Positions 63,391 through 64,000 of a stretch of DNA of 64,000 nt are shown piece by piece. The position numbers and the translations under genes were made by a program. Where the stretch lies: NCBI GenBank assembly GCA_028687935.1, contig JAQTZE010000007.1, positions 1-64,000 of the forward strand, given 5' to 3'. The stretch is from Sulfurimonas sp. (GTDB taxonomy: Bacteria; Campylobacterota; Campylobacteria; Campylobacterales; Sulfurimonadaceae). A model generated the notes under the pieces. It was given only the letters and a program-made list of their open reading frames with translations. It was not told the DNA's origin and searched no databases. Each line of letters starts with the position of its first letter. Within the stretch, counting starts at the first letter, position 1.

Positions 63391-63912
63391 CTAATCTCTT
63401 TGTAAAAAATGATTTGCATCTTTCATATATGTCACTGTCGCATTACTTAAAAAAAATACTCGCGCTGCGTTTACATCGATAATCTGATCCTCACCGCCAA
63501 GATAAACTTCTATCTTGACACCTTTATGATGGAGCCATGCAAGATCTGAGAGAAGCCATTTATACTCCAAAAGCTCTTCAAGTTCTTGAGGTGATGTCTC
63601 TTTATGCAATATCTCACTGCGTTTATAAGGCAAAAAGGATGTTGCTATAAACTGATCGAGATACGCTTCTTTACTTTTTGTATAGGCGAGTCTTTGCAGC
63701 CGTTTAAACTTCTCTGTTTTTGTCTGAAAAAACGCAGGAGAGAAAAGTTGCAATGTATCCACTCTTTGCGCTCTTTCAAGCTCTTCTTTTACATATTTCA
63801 AGGCTTTGATAGCACCATAACTAAAACCACAAACGCAGTAATCAGAGTCTATAATAAAATTCTCAAAAAAATGAGACTCATCTGTAAGAGAAAATCCGCT
63901 ATAAAACTTCAT
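63391..63912 (-). CDS. bioV: BioV-like pimeloyl-ACP methyl ester esterase
   Basis: The 173-residue short alpha/beta-hydrolase has the nucleophile elbow CGFSYGAIKAL (serine at about 31), a GGEDQIID segment with an aspartate (about 142), and a C-terminal histidine in DANHFLQ. The size and opening MKFYSGFSL match BioV of Helicobacter, as I remember it. It would free pimeloyl-ACP for biotin synthesis. No bio genes lie next to it. It overlaps the upstream gene by 14 bases. Confidence 0.75.
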   Translation of the reverse strand: MKFYSGFSLTDESHFFENFIIDSDYCVCGFSYGAIKALKYVKEELERAQRVDTLQLFSPAFFQTKTEKFKRLQRLAYTKSKEAYLDQFIATSFLPYKRSEILHKETSPQELEELLEYKWLLSDLAWLHHKGVKIEVYLGGEDQIIDVNAARVFFLSNATVTYMKDANHFLQRD

Positions 63913-64000
63913 CTAATAACTTTCGAACCTCGTCCTTTGTGATACTCTCACGTTCATAAAGAACTTTTTCTACAAGATTTACAACAACAATCATCGACTC
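63899..64000 (-). CDS. C-terminal end of a possible FtsH-type protease (runs off the window)
   Basis: The last 33 codons of a minus-strand gene are present, reading ESMIVVVNLVEKVLYERESITKDEVRKLLDEVL in short helices; the acid-and-leucine pattern VLYERESITKDEVRKLL resembles the end of M41 FtsH proteases. Only the tail is visible, so the call is tentative. It overlaps bioV by 14 bases. Confidence 0.35.
   Translation of the reverse strand, partial: ESMIVVVNLVEKVLYERESITKDEVRKLLDEVL

Overview
This 64 kb window is chromosomal DNA from a campylobacterotan (epsilonproteobacterial) bacterium, most likely a Sulfurimonas-like sulfur/nitrogen-cycling autotroph rather than a host-adapted Campylobacter or Helicobacter. 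The reasons are the short aspS-linked adenylate kinase, the long-form DapD, BioV-type esterase, the SdhABE (type E) fumarate reductase/succinate dehydrogenase without a Tat signal, and gene order that I recall from H. pylori and C. jejuni (tatD-mltD-rlpA; folD-lepB-M50 protease-rpiB-apt-pepA-ychF). No rRNA, tRNA, insertion sequence or CRISPR array was seen.

Layout. 1-5.7 kb: minus-strand run nadK-recN-small membrane protein-tatD-mltD-rlpA-hisB (hisB cut by the window edge). 5.8-8.2 kb: aspS and a short adenylate kinase. 8.2-10.3 kb: a secreted clostripain-like lipoprotein peptidase. 10.4-17.2 kb: an eight-gene minus-strand lipid-modification cluster (SDR, NTF2-like, MFS, lipocalin, FAD amine oxidase, DUF1365, cyclopropane-fatty-acid-synthase-like methyltransferase, DUF3833). 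17.3-24.4 kb: a broken small gene, a second long adenylate kinase, small proteins, dapD, a mini flagellar-rod-like protein, an NlpC/P60 lipoprotein and an S24 repressor with a divergent microprotein. 24.4-29.8 kb: trmL, purU, leuB, leuD and flagellar rod genes. 29.9-38.6 kb: rpoD, hemL, AtpZ-like protein, TonB, an SLC13 transporter, a CitE-like lyase and a cytochrome c. 38.7-45.5 kb: folD-lepB-M50-rpiB-apt-trpB-pepA housekeeping run. 45.6-51.9 kb: a complete Wadjet-type (JetABCD/MksFEBG) plasmid-defence operon. 52.4-64 kb: ychF, psd, truD, thiL, a degenerate GGDEF protein, sdhABE, xthA, mogA, bioV and the tail of a possible ftsH.

The most unusual signal is not a gene. The heptamer AAACGCA (TGCGTTT on the other strand) occurs about 128 times by my eye count, roughly once per 500 bases, when base composition predicts about eight. 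It occurs on both strands almost equally, inside and between genes. It forms a hairpin whose outer ends are the two stop codons of a convergent gene pair at 37.1 kb, and it is almost absent (one copy in about 7.1 kb) from the Wadjet island and its flank. That pattern looks like DNA-uptake sequences of Neisseria and Pasteurellaceae, or like other highly iterated genome words. I know of no description of such a word in Campylobacterota, but could not search. Together the two observations suggest a Wadjet operon acquired recently by a genome that is otherwise saturated with a private short word.
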